Assembly (NCBI GenBank): GCA_026874595.1
Contig: CM049319.1
Coordinates: 39,317,473-39,381,472 of the forward strand
Source: Sipunculus nudus
Lineage: Eukaryota > Annelida > Sipuncula > Golfingiida > Sipunculidae
Reading direction: 5' to 3'
DNA: 64,000 nt
Made by a program: the position numbers and the translations under genes. The notes below the pieces were generated by a model, which was not told the origin of the DNA, did no database searches, and saw only the letters and a program-made list of their open reading frames with translations. Below are positions 49,601 through 62,328 of the stretch, piece by piece; positions within the stretch are counted from its first letter, which is position 1; every line of letters begins with the position of its first letter.

Positions 49601-51657
49601 GTATGACGAGAACAAGATATTTCCATCATTTTCACTCTTTTAAAAAAAGTGTCAGGTAAAAAAACGAGCGTCTTAGCAGCATTGTCAAACTAGGTGTTTT
49701 GGTATGAGACTTGCGTTTATTTCTTTTCACGGATTATATTCATATAATTACAAACAACTCGTCTACTTCAAAAACTATTGTTATTTAAATTTTATTTATT
49801 TCAGATGCATTGTACAAATAGGTATTATACATATCGCGGCAATCTCCATCTTCAGGTGGAGGCGTTCGGTAGTGTTTAGAGGTTGAGGAAACCTAAATAA
49901 AACCTATAATTATTTTTTTCTAGTTTTTATTAAAGTAGAAAATTATATAATAAATTAATGATAACACCTGTGGGTTTTAAAAGAAATAATTTTTAACAGC
50001 CATTTCGACTCATCCTGATTTGAAAAATTATCACAAACCAGAAGAGAAATGTTTACTTCGTTATTTGTGCATACAGAAAATAAAAATAATGCATTGGAAA
50101 TTTTCTTGATGTATTGGTAAATTAGAATATGTTTTTCCTATAAATAACTAAACAGTGTTATATGCACACGATCAAAATAACCTTATGGACTCATTGACTC
50201 CTGATTGCAGAATGCAGATTTGTAAAAATGTTGGTAAAGCATAAATACCTAAATATTAAAACAATTCAGTGTTATTTTATTTTTGTTTCGAACTGAATGC
50301 TCAAGATATACCTGCCGGACAACAACTGATTTGTAATAGACAGGTCAAGGACCGGCTTGACATAACATGTGTCAGACAAGAAGAGTTAAAAACCATACCC
50401 GTTAGTTACAAGCCATGACCCGGAATACCAATTCCGAGGCATCTGTATGTCTGACAATCATACATTTTTTCGCGTTTGCTTCTGCTATTTTTTTTATTCC
50501 TGACACAACAGGACCCAGAGCTGACCATGGGACACTGCTGATTCCTTGCATCTTCAAATGTGTTACTACTTTTTTTATGCAGGCTTTTACGTTAAGAACA
50601 AATCGTGAAAAAACGGTCTCAGACTGGAAAATCATTTTTAAAGAATACGTGCAGTTTTGTAATAATTTTTAACAACAGTGAGTTAATTGTTAAAAAGCCC
50701 TACCTATAATTATTTTTGCACTAAACTCCTTTTGACCTCTCACGTTTTTGACATATTATTTTTTTACCTCTTCTGGTTTAGTATAAGAGTGTATCAGGCT
50801 AACAAACATACTACTGATGGGGTTACAAAATGATTCTCCTTCACAGTTACACTAGACACAACATGAAAAGGCTGATCTATCAACGTTTTTTATAAACCCT
50901 CGTTTCTACATAATTTCAGTGTGTAGAATTTGTGGTGCGTCAATATGTATAAGACGGGGATGGATATAATGCACTCATTTAACGGCCTGATGCATTAATT
51001 CTGAACTCAAAGATTATTTTTCTGCCATGAAACTACTACTAAGTGTGTTTAGCTTCTTCATTGAGTGAGTATGCTGTTACAAGGGATGCATTGATGGAGA
51101 GGATTCAATAATAATTATGAAGACAAAGTGTTGTCGTACAAATACAAAAGATAAGTAGGTATTGTACATGAATCAAGTACAGACATTATAGCACATCACA
51201 GACAATTATAGCACATCACTGGCATTATCTTAAGTTTATCACAGACATTATGACACTTCACAGGTATAATATATACGTAAGTGTGAGCTGATATATACTA
51301 AATAAAATATATACGATTCCTATATCGCTTACATCACAGTGCTTTCTGTACCATTTGATGTTCCATCTGTTTCGTGTATTTACTAGTCAAAATGTGTAAA
51401 GAACGGTCAGTGATGACATGTTCACTGTTAGATGTAATATGTTAACGATACAAGGATGTTTTTGAGTATGGTGCCATTGTCATGACGATATCATTTCTTC
51501 TGTGTATAATATATAGAAAGATACCTGTAGCATATAAAATAATTGCTCGGTCGCAGTAACATGTACTACGCTCGATTAATATTTCCACATAGAAATCCAC
51601 AATACACCTTTACAGCTGCGGTGTTTTTTACAGCTTTATAACTGCATGCATTTACAA
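46696..51657. other. 5 kb of AT-rich unique DNA, no supported gene
   Basis: Short frames such as 47347-47670 (107 codons, plus) and 47963-48316 (117 codons, minus) have no recognisable domains. A short AT tract lies near 48759-48772. A strong donor-like sequence is at 47921, and an acceptor-like acacttttttcag then gtaatg is at about 48640, but no exon can be built from them. Confidence 0.4.
47921..47926 (+). other. Isolated consensus 5' splice site
   Basis: ttatcacag then gtaagtcc is a full consensus donor, the same octamer (cag then gtaag) as at 41250. Upstream sequence does not show a convincing exon. Confidence 0.15.
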
Positions 51658-51897
51658 TACAGTGAGTGTGCTGTTACAGTTCAGTTAGTATGATGTTACA
51701 GTTCAACGAGTGTGCTGTTACAGTTCAGTGAGTATGATGTTACAGTTCAACGAGTGTACTGTTACAGTTCAGTGAGTATGATGTTACAGTTCAGTGAGTG
51801 TTCTATTATTGTAACAGTTCAGTGTGTTGTTTAAGTTCAGTGAGAGTGCTGTTACGGTTCAGTGAGTGTCCTTTTTACAGTTCAGTGTATGTGCTCT
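51658..51897. repeat. 22-bp minisatellite, about 11 copies
   Basis: The unit gtgagtatgatgttacagtt plus ca is 22 bp. Units alternate between gtgagtatgatg and acgagtgtgctg types on the left and become irregular on the right. Confidence 0.9.
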
Positions 51898-51930
51898 TCG
51901 AAATAATTTTGCTTTGTTTAAAATCTGAGG

Positions 51931-52450
51931 TTTAACTGATGGTAACATTGCTACAATGTGCCTTTTTACTGGTGGTTACAATGTGACTATTTTACTGGTG
52001 GTTACAATGTGACTTTTTTACTGATGGTAAAAATGTGACGTCTTTACTGTTGGTTACAATATGACGTCTTTACTGGTGTTTACATTGATGGTAACATTAT
52101 TACAATGTGACTTTTTACTGATGTTTACAATGTGACTTTTTTACTCGTGGTTACAATGTGACTTTTTTTTTACTAGTGGTTACAATATGACGTCTTCACT
52201 GGTGGTTACAATGTTACTTTTTTTACTGGTGGTTACAATATGACGTCTTCACCGTTGGTTACAATGTGACGTTACTGATGATAACAATGTTACAATGTGA
52301 CGTCTTTACTGGTGGTTACAATGTGACGTCTTTACTGGTGGTTACAATGTGACGTCTTATTGATAGTAACATTGTTACAATGTGATGTCTTTACCCTTGG
52401 TGACATTTTTACAATGGGTCCTCTTTACCTGTACGTTTAAATGTGTTGTG
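51931..52450. repeat. ~25-30-bp minisatellite, about 18 copies
   Basis: Units read tttactggtggttacaatgt then gac(gtc)t with variable T runs. Two types intermix, one with gacttttttt and one with gacgtctt. The latter contains the tgacgtc core of a CRE/ATF half site. The right end decays into gtcctctttaccc copies near 52400-52470. Confidence 0.88.
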
Positions 52451-53298
52451 GCATGGCGTCCTCTTTACCCATTATCCTGTTTTAAAATATGTAAACATCC
52501 CAATGTCAAATCATCACGGCCCTACCAATTGAAATTTGGTGACGAATCAACACAAATATAAAATGCAAGTATAAAACAGAGATAAATTACGCACGAATCG
52601 AGTAATGAAATACTTGTGTGTTACCAGTTCTTTAAATTAAAAATAATTCCAACAGAGAACTCTCTCTATCATTCATGAGATTACAGGTTGTAATGAAATT
52701 TATTCATATGATAGGTTACGCCGCAGTTCTTAAAAATCCCAACAATGTAATACTAAACTCCACATCGATTCAGTCGTATATATGCCATACGGGAATAAAC
52801 GTCCCGTTACCTAGCAACAAATTTCGCATATTAATCCTTGAATTGCTTGAGTCTATTCTGCTTGTCAATCCACTCTTCATATTGCATAAGGATGCCAGGA
52901 AAGAAAGCAGAGTGACATATTTCTTAATCCAATAACTGTTCGTGAATTTATTATCTGATGAGCGGCAGACCTTACGTACGACCACTTGACTAATCCGAAG
53001 TTTAGTTTGTATTGCTAACTAAAACGTTGTAGATTATTAATAGTACATTCAAGAAGATTTTTAATATAGGCATATCTCAGCTGTTGAAAACACGATCCTC
53101 TTGACAATTTTTTGCTTATTAGAACGTTTTTTTATCAGTAAAATATCCAGTCTCTTCTTACATGCTTTTACATTTAATGTGTCTGAAATAGTCATTTTCG
53201 ATATTCGTTCATGGTTAATGCCAATGGGATTTCCAGTATAAATACTTATATACCAATATAAATATAACATATAACATAGATATGGTTTAACATAATTT

Positions 53299-53628
53299 AT
53301 GAGTTTGCGATCGTGGATTATGTTCGTGGTATTGTGTATGCCATGGAAGGCGCCGTCCGTTGTTAATGTGACAAACGACACTGCTTGGTCTGTAACCCCC
53401 CGATTCTTGTATGATAGTCACGAAGAGACAGGAATTCTCGCGGGACATGTGTGTTCAGTTTCCGGTCCTGTGTTTATGGAATATGGGGAGTTTGTGCTTG
53501 AAATAACACAGCCTGGCGCCCCTTCCACGGGCTTTTTCGTGGCTTTTAGTGTTGAATATGGGGAGCTGTGCTTGAAAAAGCACAACATTACTCGTCTTGC
53601 ACGGGCAAAATCTATGGTACGAATTTAA
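53299..53628 (+). CDS. Tentative 109-codon open frame, unknown
   Basis: This frame is not recognised as a member of any family. The first 20 or so residues (MSLRSWIMFVVLCMPW) would pass as a signal peptide or signal anchor. A 75-nt in-frame similarity, EYGEFVLE against EYGELCLK (25 codons apart), suggests an old internal duplication in this local DNA. The segment is more GC-rich than its flanks. Against it: short length, no recognised domain, and no clear promoter, intron or poly(A) context. Chance remains the likeliest explanation. Confidence 0.12.
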   Translation: MSLRSWIMFVVLCMPWKAPSVVNVTNDTAWSVTPRFLYDSHEETGILAGHVCSVSGPVFMEYGEFVLEITQPGAPSTGFFVAFSVEYGELCLKKHNITRLARAKSMVRI

Positions 53629-54393
53629 TGTGCCGCCTGACGAAACATTATTAAAAAATAAACATTGAAGTCCTCATTATATGCACATGAAAATAATAAA
53701 CACAACACAGAGCCTCAGTATTATCCATGGTTCGGCTCACCTCGGTTACCTAGGACTTATCATACGGAGTGATCCGACTTTTCTGTGTATTCATCTCTTC
53801 AACATTGTGACAACATTACATTTATACCCGTGTAAACTCTTAATGAAACAATCTGCTCTCATTGCAAACAAATAAAGAATAAACCTTGCTGTCAAAATGC
53901 CTTTTCTTCAGTAAAAATTACAACAATTATATTCATAATAACCATTACGAAAATACACTGCTGTAAAACTGATGAGAGAACTAAGCATTTTTTAAATCTA
54001 TGCACGACTTATTTCCCTGTCATGTTGGCAAGATGGAAGTGTCTTACATATATAGAAATGTTTTGAAAACATTTAAATATAAGAAAAACTTGTTATTCAG
54101 ATAATGGTAAGTTCATTAATCACTGTGTGTAAAAGGTACAAAAACGTCAGATGTCATATTGACTTGGTGTTACTGAACCCATTACTGTAAACCCTGCAGT
54201 GATCTTTAAGAATTTTTGTTAAGCCCAGTCTTATAGAAATGATCGACAAGAAATATATTTGTTGTTATGTGTTTGCCAGGAGAGGCTAGTTTTGTGTTTC
54301 AGTTGTAATGACAAATCAGTAATCTTGGACTTTTCTGGTTTTAGCTCATAAAGAAACGGCATGTTGAATTAATCACGCGGGACTCGGGGAAAT

Positions 54394-54511
54394 CCGGCAC
54401 ACAGGCTTGCATGCCGACTCATGTGTTTTGTAATCAATTACAACCACTGCTGCGCGGCTTTGACATTTGCTGCGGTATTGTGGCTGATTGATGGTTCGGC
54501 ATGTGTGCCGG
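54394..54511. other. Inverted-repeat block with homeodomain-type sites
   Basis: ccggcacaca (54394-54403) pairs exactly with tgtgtgccgg (54502-54511). Inside it, catgccga (54410-54417) pairs with tcggcatg (54496-54503). Between them lie the palindrome gtaatcaattac (54430-54441), a paired-class homeodomain-type motif, and tgattgatgg (54485-54494), a PBX/HOX-type motif. Composition is more balanced than the surroundings. It could be a regulatory element or a folded RNA; sequence alone does not decide. Confidence 0.35.
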
Positions 54512-55224
54512 TGTGAGATTATCTGCCGACATCTTATGCGCCCTCTTACTTCACCATATGGTCTTTAACCTGACACAGCCTTAAACACAATGCCTGTACA
54601 ATAATGCCCTTATAAACATAATGTACTTTATGCTCTTTTCAAATCTTCCATATACAAACTGAACTGTATGCCCTTGAGTTATGGGATAAACCTAAAAATA
54701 TCACGATGTATCGCTAGGTTTAGATAATTCTCGAATTTTCCCCCTGTAATACAAGGAGGTAACATTTACATAATCATAATTCAGTTTTGCGTGATAATTC
54801 TTGCACATTCCTATTAACTTTATAATTAAATGATTCATAAATGTCTCAAAAGTGAAATATATTTTAATCACAAACAGCCTATGAATCCATTCATGCATCT
54901 TTTCTGAAGAATATTCTACATAAAACGATAAATCTTTTGCAGAGAACAGCTTTGTATGAAGAAGATTAATTATTATTTTTTTATTATTGAGCTCTGTTTA
55001 ATTTTTATGTGTTGGTCAACAATGTGAATTAACAATGAGTGATATAAACACAGTATTTAAATAAATGTTTTGCATCATGCACTTGTATCACTTTTATTTA
55101 CTCACAATATATGATCGGAAATGAATGCCTGCAGTATCTTACTAGTATTGCTGAATTTTATTACCCTAAACCCACTTATAATAAAGGTGAGAACATGGGT
55201 CATTAACATTAATTTAAACGACAG

Positions 55225-55227
<3 letters not shown>

Positions 55228-55294
<67 letters not shown>
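55228..55294. repeat. (AT)n microsatellite
   Basis: About 67 bp of alternating AT. Confidence 0.98.
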
Positions 55295-55297
<3 letters not shown>

Positions 55298-55618
55298 AAG
55301 ACTTATGAGGCTTCCAGTGGCTGTGGTATAATGAAGGAAGCCCCGGGCTATGACACGTATTGTCGCCACCTTGGTCGCAGAATACTGAAGTTATTTCAAC
55401 CATCACATCTTTTTTTTTTAGAAGGACGTGTCGCTTCCTGTCAGCTTAAGTTAGCGGATTTTTATAATGAAATCACTCAGAGAATATAGAATAACAAATT
55501 ACACCGATATTTCCCGTACGATAAAAATCGTTACATAATAAAAACTCTCCGTAATCGCAATCATATACCAAAATAACTCCATTATGATTAAATACACTAA
55601 TTCTCAGACAGGTTTTGC

Positions 55619-55647
55619 AAAAAAAAAAAAACAAAAAAAAAAAAAAC
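55619..55647. repeat. A-rich homopolymer run
   Basis: Two runs of A separated by a single C. It could be the tail of a retrotransposed sequence, but nothing upstream is recognisable as a SINE. Confidence 0.9.
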
Positions 55648-55852
55648 ATGCATCCCTCTAAAAGGTTAACTGCTATCTGTAGTTTTAAAACTCATTGATA
55701 TCCATCCTTGATATATATGATAGCATCAGTTAATTTGATGATAAGTAGTAATATTCAAAGTAAAATTATGTTTTATATGAGGCATATGTATAGTTATGTG
55801 AATTAAAGATAACATTTTATAGTGCATCATTGTATTTTGAACTTAAGTAATC

Positions 55853-55855
<3 letters not shown>

Positions 55856-55899
<44 letters not shown>
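55856..55899. repeat. (AT)n microsatellite
   Basis: About 44 bp of alternating AT. Confidence 0.98.
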
Positions 55900-56475
55900 C
55901 TATACCTCGAAATTTACAAATTGAAGACCAAGCACGGTAAAATTTCTCAGGTATCTCAGAGATACGAAAAATGTAGATAAGTATATACCAATATGAACAA
56001 ATTACATTCTGAATTCATGCAGGCTTGATTATGATAAATCACGCTACATATGCGTGCAGGCGCTTATTCCAGCTAAAATCACACTCCATTAAATATATTC
56101 TTGTGTCACACGAAGGCCAGTAAAATGAAATGAAAACGCTGTGTGACTGGCAGTCATTGTATTATTAGTATCGATCACCTGGTGGTCGTCATGTAAACAC
56201 CGAGTTTGAACTGCGCAGCTGAGTGCATTAAACATCCAGCCAAGGTGGCTTGGAGGGGTAGGGGGTATGATATCTATACTGAGAATTCAGATTTTTCAAA
56301 GTGCACAGTCATATGAAAGCAAAATCAGATTGCCGGCAGAGGTGATGTGTTAAGATCCAGTCATGTCGCCAAGGTAATGCCTTAAATTACAGCTAAATTA
56401 AGGTATATCGCAAATCATCTGTGGAGATGGCCACTGTAATTTGATCAAGTCAATGCGTGTTCCACTCTCATCAAG
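55900..56475. other. Unique AT-rich DNA
   Basis: Nothing recognised. Confidence 0.5.
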
Positions 56476-56705
<230 letters not shown>

Positions 56706-57861
56706 TATAACGTCAAGTGACATGTAACTTCAAACAACATTCAAATGTTTGAAATTCCTGTCTGTCTTTTTTAAATGTGAACCTTTTGTTGTACCATGGT
56801 AACCACACATAAAACATCTCCTGTGATCCCTGTAATTTAACACCTTGCCTGCATTAATTGCGGAATGAAATTTTCGCGGGCAGTGCGGCGGAAGGTGTAT
56901 TATTCACCGTAATCCTTTGTGGGGACCGGACGTTTCAATTAGCTGATCAACTCATTTCTTAACCGGTCCGGCATCGGTGCTAATAACACAAAATGACTAG
57001 CCGTTATTGATTGGCTAAATAGTGTTATTAGCAATCTTTTTTTATCATCAGCAATTACCTTTGTTGCTACCCAGATCACCAGCGGTTGATTAAAACGTAT
57101 GTTTAGGTTTATAAACGGCTAGATGTGGCATCTTCAACTCCGCATCAATTAGTCACTGAGCCGTGCAGGGACCGAGACCTCCGCTCACCATTCTTTTAGG
57201 TACCTTTGGCTTTGAGTAATTGTCGCAATGAGATTCGCTCGAATTGGCTTGATGTGAGCATGTCTTCTTTTTACATATGAGCTACCAAAGTAAGGGCTTG
57301 ATACACTGAAATATTCATAAAATGCTCATTCTCAAATAATGTAATCATGATATATAGCAATGATTGCTGACAGGGTCCGTGCAGTTACGTAAGACGTAGA
57401 GCTGTTGTATTGTGTTCAGATAATGAACTTTATTTGAAACGATGAGCTAAAGATGCCCGTATGAAGACTGATGAACTGTTAAGTTTTTAAAAAAAATTAA
57501 TAGCAAGTAAACCGGTAAATTACAAACCTAAATTATATATATCCATGTGTGTGTTCAATCACTCTTACAGGATTACAGAGTACAGTTGTTTGAAGCTTGA
57601 AATTCGTTTTATGGTGACATTTTTATTATAAGTAACAAACAGTTTTGTGAACAGACACATATTCTTTGTTGTGTTTCAGGAAGTCATGAACTGCTATGAA
57701 CATTAAATATATCAAATTACTTTTCATTTGTTAAACTGTAATTTAGATGTGATGATAATTAATCTAGTTGATTTATGTGCATGATAAATTCGCATATTAA
57801 AAATAATGGTGGTAGGGGACAGAATATGAAACAAAAGAAATAAAGAAAAGGATGTTGAAAA
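56706..57861. other. Unique DNA with a more balanced, TF-motif-rich block
   Basis: 56830-57250 is more balanced in composition. It contains motifs such as tcctttgtgggg and acctttgttgct (SOX/TCF-like) and several attaat or caattag homeodomain cores. No coding frame is supported. 57250-57860 is AT-rich with nothing recognised. Confidence 0.35.
56978..57033. other. 56-bp hairpin-forming inverted repeat
   Basis: tgctaataacac (56978-56989) and its exact reverse complement gtgttattagca (57022-57033) flank a loop. The loop contains a second stem, tagcc and ggcta. This gives two stacked stems of 12 and 5 bp. It is shorter than a usual pre-miRNA. Confidence 0.4.
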
Positions 57862-57937
57862 GCCGCACTGTGTAAGAAGTGTCGCCGCACTGTGTCAGAA
57901 AGCACACGGCGTCGCACTGTGTCAGATGTGTCGCCGA
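57862..57937. repeat. Short tandem repeat, 3 copies of ~22-27 bp
   Basis: gccgcactgtgtaagaagt, gccgcactgtgtcagaaag and gtcgcactgtgtcagatgt follow each other at 57862, 57884 and 57911, ending with tgtcgccgaaag. Confidence 0.8.
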
Positions 57938-60900
57938 AAGAACAAGGCATCGGGTCAACATTGGGAATGGCGATAGCCATGGGTTGTTGAACCGGCCGAT
58001 ACGGTTTGACATGGCGGAACGCTTCATTCTGCCAGGAAACGCTACAAGGTGTACTTTACAAATTCTGTTAGGCCGCTCCAGTCACATGTAAAATGTTATT
58101 AGCGGCCATTGTTAAATATCGATCGCTGTGACTCCTGCTGAAAAGCCAACTGTAGGTAAGATGATGAGGCCGAGAGCTAGCCGGTCGCTATCGGATAATA
58201 CTGAAACAATGAGTCCTGTTGACTCTGGCATAACTTCAATAAAACATGGCGGCATGATCAATCTATTATTTATAGCCTAATAGACCCTGACTGTCACGAG
58301 ATCCACCAATATAGTCCGCATATAACGGAAAGGCCAAGTCTAACACAGGCGGACGGCAATTTTATATTGCCATTTGTCAAGCCACATATGAAGTTAAAAG
58401 ATTTTTTGTTTGTGTGTGTGTTTTTTATTCTGCTTTATTTTTTTGTTTTCTATTCGTACAGGACAAAATATCGTGTGACCCGTTACTAGGCCTGAGTAAT
58501 AGCATGTGGTTTAGGGCGTGATATGAATTAAACTATAACAAATGCCTTAGACATAATGTACATCCTTGTGTTTCGATATTACCAGGTGATTCTGTAAAAA
58601 ATACAGACTTCCAATAGATCATTTATTGGACAAAATACATCAAAACCAGGAAATCTTAAATGGCATTTAGCCTCTCTTTATTTAACAAAACTGGTTTAGG
58701 ATAACTTTTATCATGGGGCCGGGGAACCCTGAGTTTAAACTCCTTATTTGTGAATTCTCAGATCAGGAGAACAGTACAATGTGTTCAAATAATACCTAAC
58801 AAATATGCTGAACGTGACACAGTAATGAACATCAATTGTTACATTATAACATTTATTTTGTAGAAAGCTGAGGAGATTTTGGGTACCGTTCGCAAAAAAC
58901 CTATCAAATAACTAACATATTTATCTCAACCAGATTTTCCTGATGTCGTAATTATATTCCTTCATTTCAACTCAGTTATACGTGCGATTGGGTTTTGAGC
59001 GCTAGAAGTGTCCTCACACTTTTCTGCCCATCAAAATAAGTTATTCGATACTGCAAAATATTTAAGCACCTTGCCTCGTTCTGATTTAGGCACTGAGCGC
59101 GCGCGAATGGCCATAGCACATCATGGAGCCCTCGATCCCTACTGATACATGACTTGGCAAATCTGATTTGACTGTAGGAAACGGCCTCTAGATTGCAAAC
59201 CAAGGCCCGTCGGGGAATTCCTAGTTTCAATTTTTCATCAGCTTTCCTCTCGCAGTCATGCAATGCTGGCTTTAAGCAAGCGGTATGAGGTAGATTAAGG
59301 CTTGCCCGGATTATGGATTATTGCCCTATGCCTTGCATGGCGGTATCATACTAGGGGCGATAATTTTATATCTGTGAAGATAAAACTAGCCGAACCAGGA
59401 ATCAATCTTAATTCTGACTGATGATTCCCGTCATGAACAAACGGCCCTCAGAGTGGTACTGTCACAAACAATTCGGGGCTGAGGGACACAGCTAGTCATT
59501 TTAATCCACTCTACTTCATGGAGTGCCCGCAGGCGGCACTAAATATGAGCAGGGTATCAGTCAACATTGCCAATGGCCAAATATGGCACAAGTCCATGTT
59601 TTCTGGGCATATTACGTCTGCTGTGGGGCTTCAGTTCTACTCAAAGGCACAGATTTATCTTCGTTTACATAGTGCTCAGAGGGACGGACTAAAATGTGAA
59701 ATTTTATTTATGGCTTAAGCTGTCTTTTCTCCGGTCCTTTGATACCACTGAAATTGATTAATCCCCAGTTATTTCTCTGGGAGCTCCCAAGGGGTCATAA
59801 GTCAGGGCGACTGTAGAATGCAATAACACTTCCCGTCAGAAAGCATAAGTTAACCAGAAAAAATAACACGGACAAATTTGACATTCTGGGGACGGTTTAG
59901 CAGCCTTGATCCCGGAAACCGTTCCCCGCGGTACACTGCATGTCATCTGGCCTGATAACGATCGCTGTTTCGTACTCAATTAATCTGTACCACGGAATTT
60001 ATCTAAATTTGATGGACACGATTTAACATTGCTGACAAGTGCCGTCGCTAGCCTACGCATACGTACTAGTTAGAATGACAGTTGCATCGAAACAACATGT
60101 ATTTATTAACTGCTTCGCTGATACAATTATAGTACACCGTCTACAATCGCCCTCAATCGCATCATACATCAATTTACATTTATCCGGTGGATATCCCTTA
60201 TTTCGCATATCATTATGTTCAAATCCAATGTATTATCTGCATAACTACAATCTCGTAAAATATAGGGCTGTTACCTAACTCACAACGCTACATCAGTTTT
60301 ATAGGATGCATATAGATATATATATATATTTTTTAATTTGCTCACCATTCACTATATGGTTGCCATTAACCTAACAAATTTAATGTTTATGTGTCAGAGA
60401 GCAGCTTGATTTAGTGATAACCGTGGCCCGATGAGTTTCGTCATTGTCCTCTTTTTTCACTGACCTCTAAATCCTTCGGCTGCGAGGAAAGGCTTTTTCA
60501 ACCCTCTTCTGAATAAACCTGGCCGTGATAACTGAGTGGATTTAACAACAGAGGTAGATGTATACATAATTGTCATGAACTCGTGACCCCCATCAGCAGG
60601 CCTTTGAACTAAAAAGTATTGCATAAAAATCACCATAAACGTCACCAGAGATCGCGCATGTCAAACTGACCCGCTCCATTTACCAATTTTCTTTTACAAC
60701 TAATCTCTCTCCAACCATTCTTTTTTTTTTCAAAATTACAACACACTCCCAGCAAACCTCTTTGACTGGATATGCTTTGGTCAAAGGACTATCAGGCATG
60801 ATTCCCCTCTTACCACCTATTATAAATTCTGTTTAAGTTGAATTGCTAATTTGGGACGCTCATGTATTTGTGATAAAGTTTACCTTTACATTAAATTCAT

Positions 60901-61484
60901 CTCTTAGTGGCCATCTGTGACTGAATTGTTCCCTTACTTGTTTTTGTCTTATTCCCAGAACAGTAATGTCCTCTGTTGACTATTGACCACTATTGCATGT
61001 ACCTAAATGTATACATGCTTAAAGTGGCCTACCCCTATAGGCCCTATATCCAGATTAAATAGGCAAGAATGGGACGTAAACCTTAATTTCTACTCATATA
61101 TGGCCTACTTTGGATAAAGGGGTATTGGTTTGTTTTTAAATCTCTTTCACTCTCTTCAGGAATAAAGTAAATACATAATCAGATGAAGGACAAACTCCAT
61201 TAAAACTCCAAGTTTGATTGAGAAGAATACTTGATACAAAATTTCACCATTAATTGATCTGTACAGAGTTGTAGTCTCTTTTTTACACATTTTGGTTTAA
61301 GAAATGATAATAATATGCCTTTATACAGACTGTGATCCCTAGTACATCACAGGTTTAGATGTGACAGAAAAGTCATAGAGGCTTCTTTATAGTGTAGGGC
61401 GTTGAAAAGAGGAATCTGGAGGGAGTTAAACCCTTAGATCACAGAAAAACCAAGAAATGGTTAAATTGATTTTTTAATATTCAG
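57938..61484. other. Unique DNA with balanced blocks at about 59.0-60.7 kb
   Basis: No supported gene. 58975-59960 and 60000-60680 have more even composition and many TF-like motifs; short frames on both strands lack domains. An imperfect hairpin lies at 59888-59927 (ggggacggttt with aaaccgttcccc). 58380-58975 and 60690-61484 are AT-rich with nothing recognised. Confidence 0.35.
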
Positions 61485-62328
61485 CCTGCTTACAGGTATA
61501 CCTGAGCCCACTGTTCACTCTCCCTGCTTACAGATATACCTGAGCCCACTGTTCACTCTCCCTGCTTACAGGTATACCTGAGCCCACTGTTCACTCTCCC
61601 TGCTTACAGGTGTACCTGAGCCCACTGTTCACTCTCCCTGCTTGCAGGTATACCTGAGCCCACTGTTCACTCTCCCTGCTTGCAGGTATACCTGAGCCCA
61701 CTGTTCACTCTCCCTGCTTACAGGTATACCTGAGCCCACTGTTCACTCTCCCTGCTTACAGATATACCTGAGCCCACTGTTCACTCTCCCTGATTACAGA
61801 TATACCTGAGCCCACTGTTCACTCTCCCTGCTTACAGATATACCTGAGCCCACTGTTCACTCTCCCTGCTTACAGGTATACCTGAGCCTACTGTTCACTC
61901 TCCCTGCTTACAGGTATACCTAAGCCCACTGTTCACTCTCCCTGCTTACAGGTATACCTGAGCCCACTGTTCACTCTCCTTGCTTACAGGTATACCTAAG
62001 CCCACTGTTCACTCTCCCTGCTTACAGGTATACCTGAGCCCACTGTTCACTCTCCTTGCTTACAGGTATACCTGAGCCCACTACTGTTCACTCTCCCTGC
62101 TTACAGGTATACCTGAGCCCACTGTTCACTCTCCCTGCTTACAGGTATACCTGAGTCCACTGTTCACTCTCTCTGCTTACAGGTATACCTGAGCCCACTG
62201 TTCACACTCCCTGCTTACAGATATACCTGAGCCCACTGTTCGCTCTCCCTGCTTACAGGTATACCTGAGCCCACTGTTCACTCTCCCTACTTACAGGTAT
62301 ACCCGAGCCCACTGTTCACTCTCCCTGG
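61485..62328 (+). repeat. 38-bp minisatellite, about 22 copies
   Basis: The unit ctgcttacaggtatacctga then gcccactgttcactctcc is 38 bp (cctgag at 61501, 61539 and so on). Copies are very similar, with a few single-base variants (cagatatac, cttgcag, cctaagc) and one 41-bp unit (cactactgtt near 62082). The stretch ctctccctgcttacag is a textbook pyrimidine tract plus AG 3' splice site, repeated in nearly every unit. Confidence 0.97.

Larger units (their letters stand above)
52451..55227. other. Unique DNA with one more balanced block at 54.34-54.55 kb
   Basis: Apart from the tentative frame at 53299 and the inverted-repeat block at 54394, no feature is recognised. Most is AT-rich. Confidence 0.4.
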
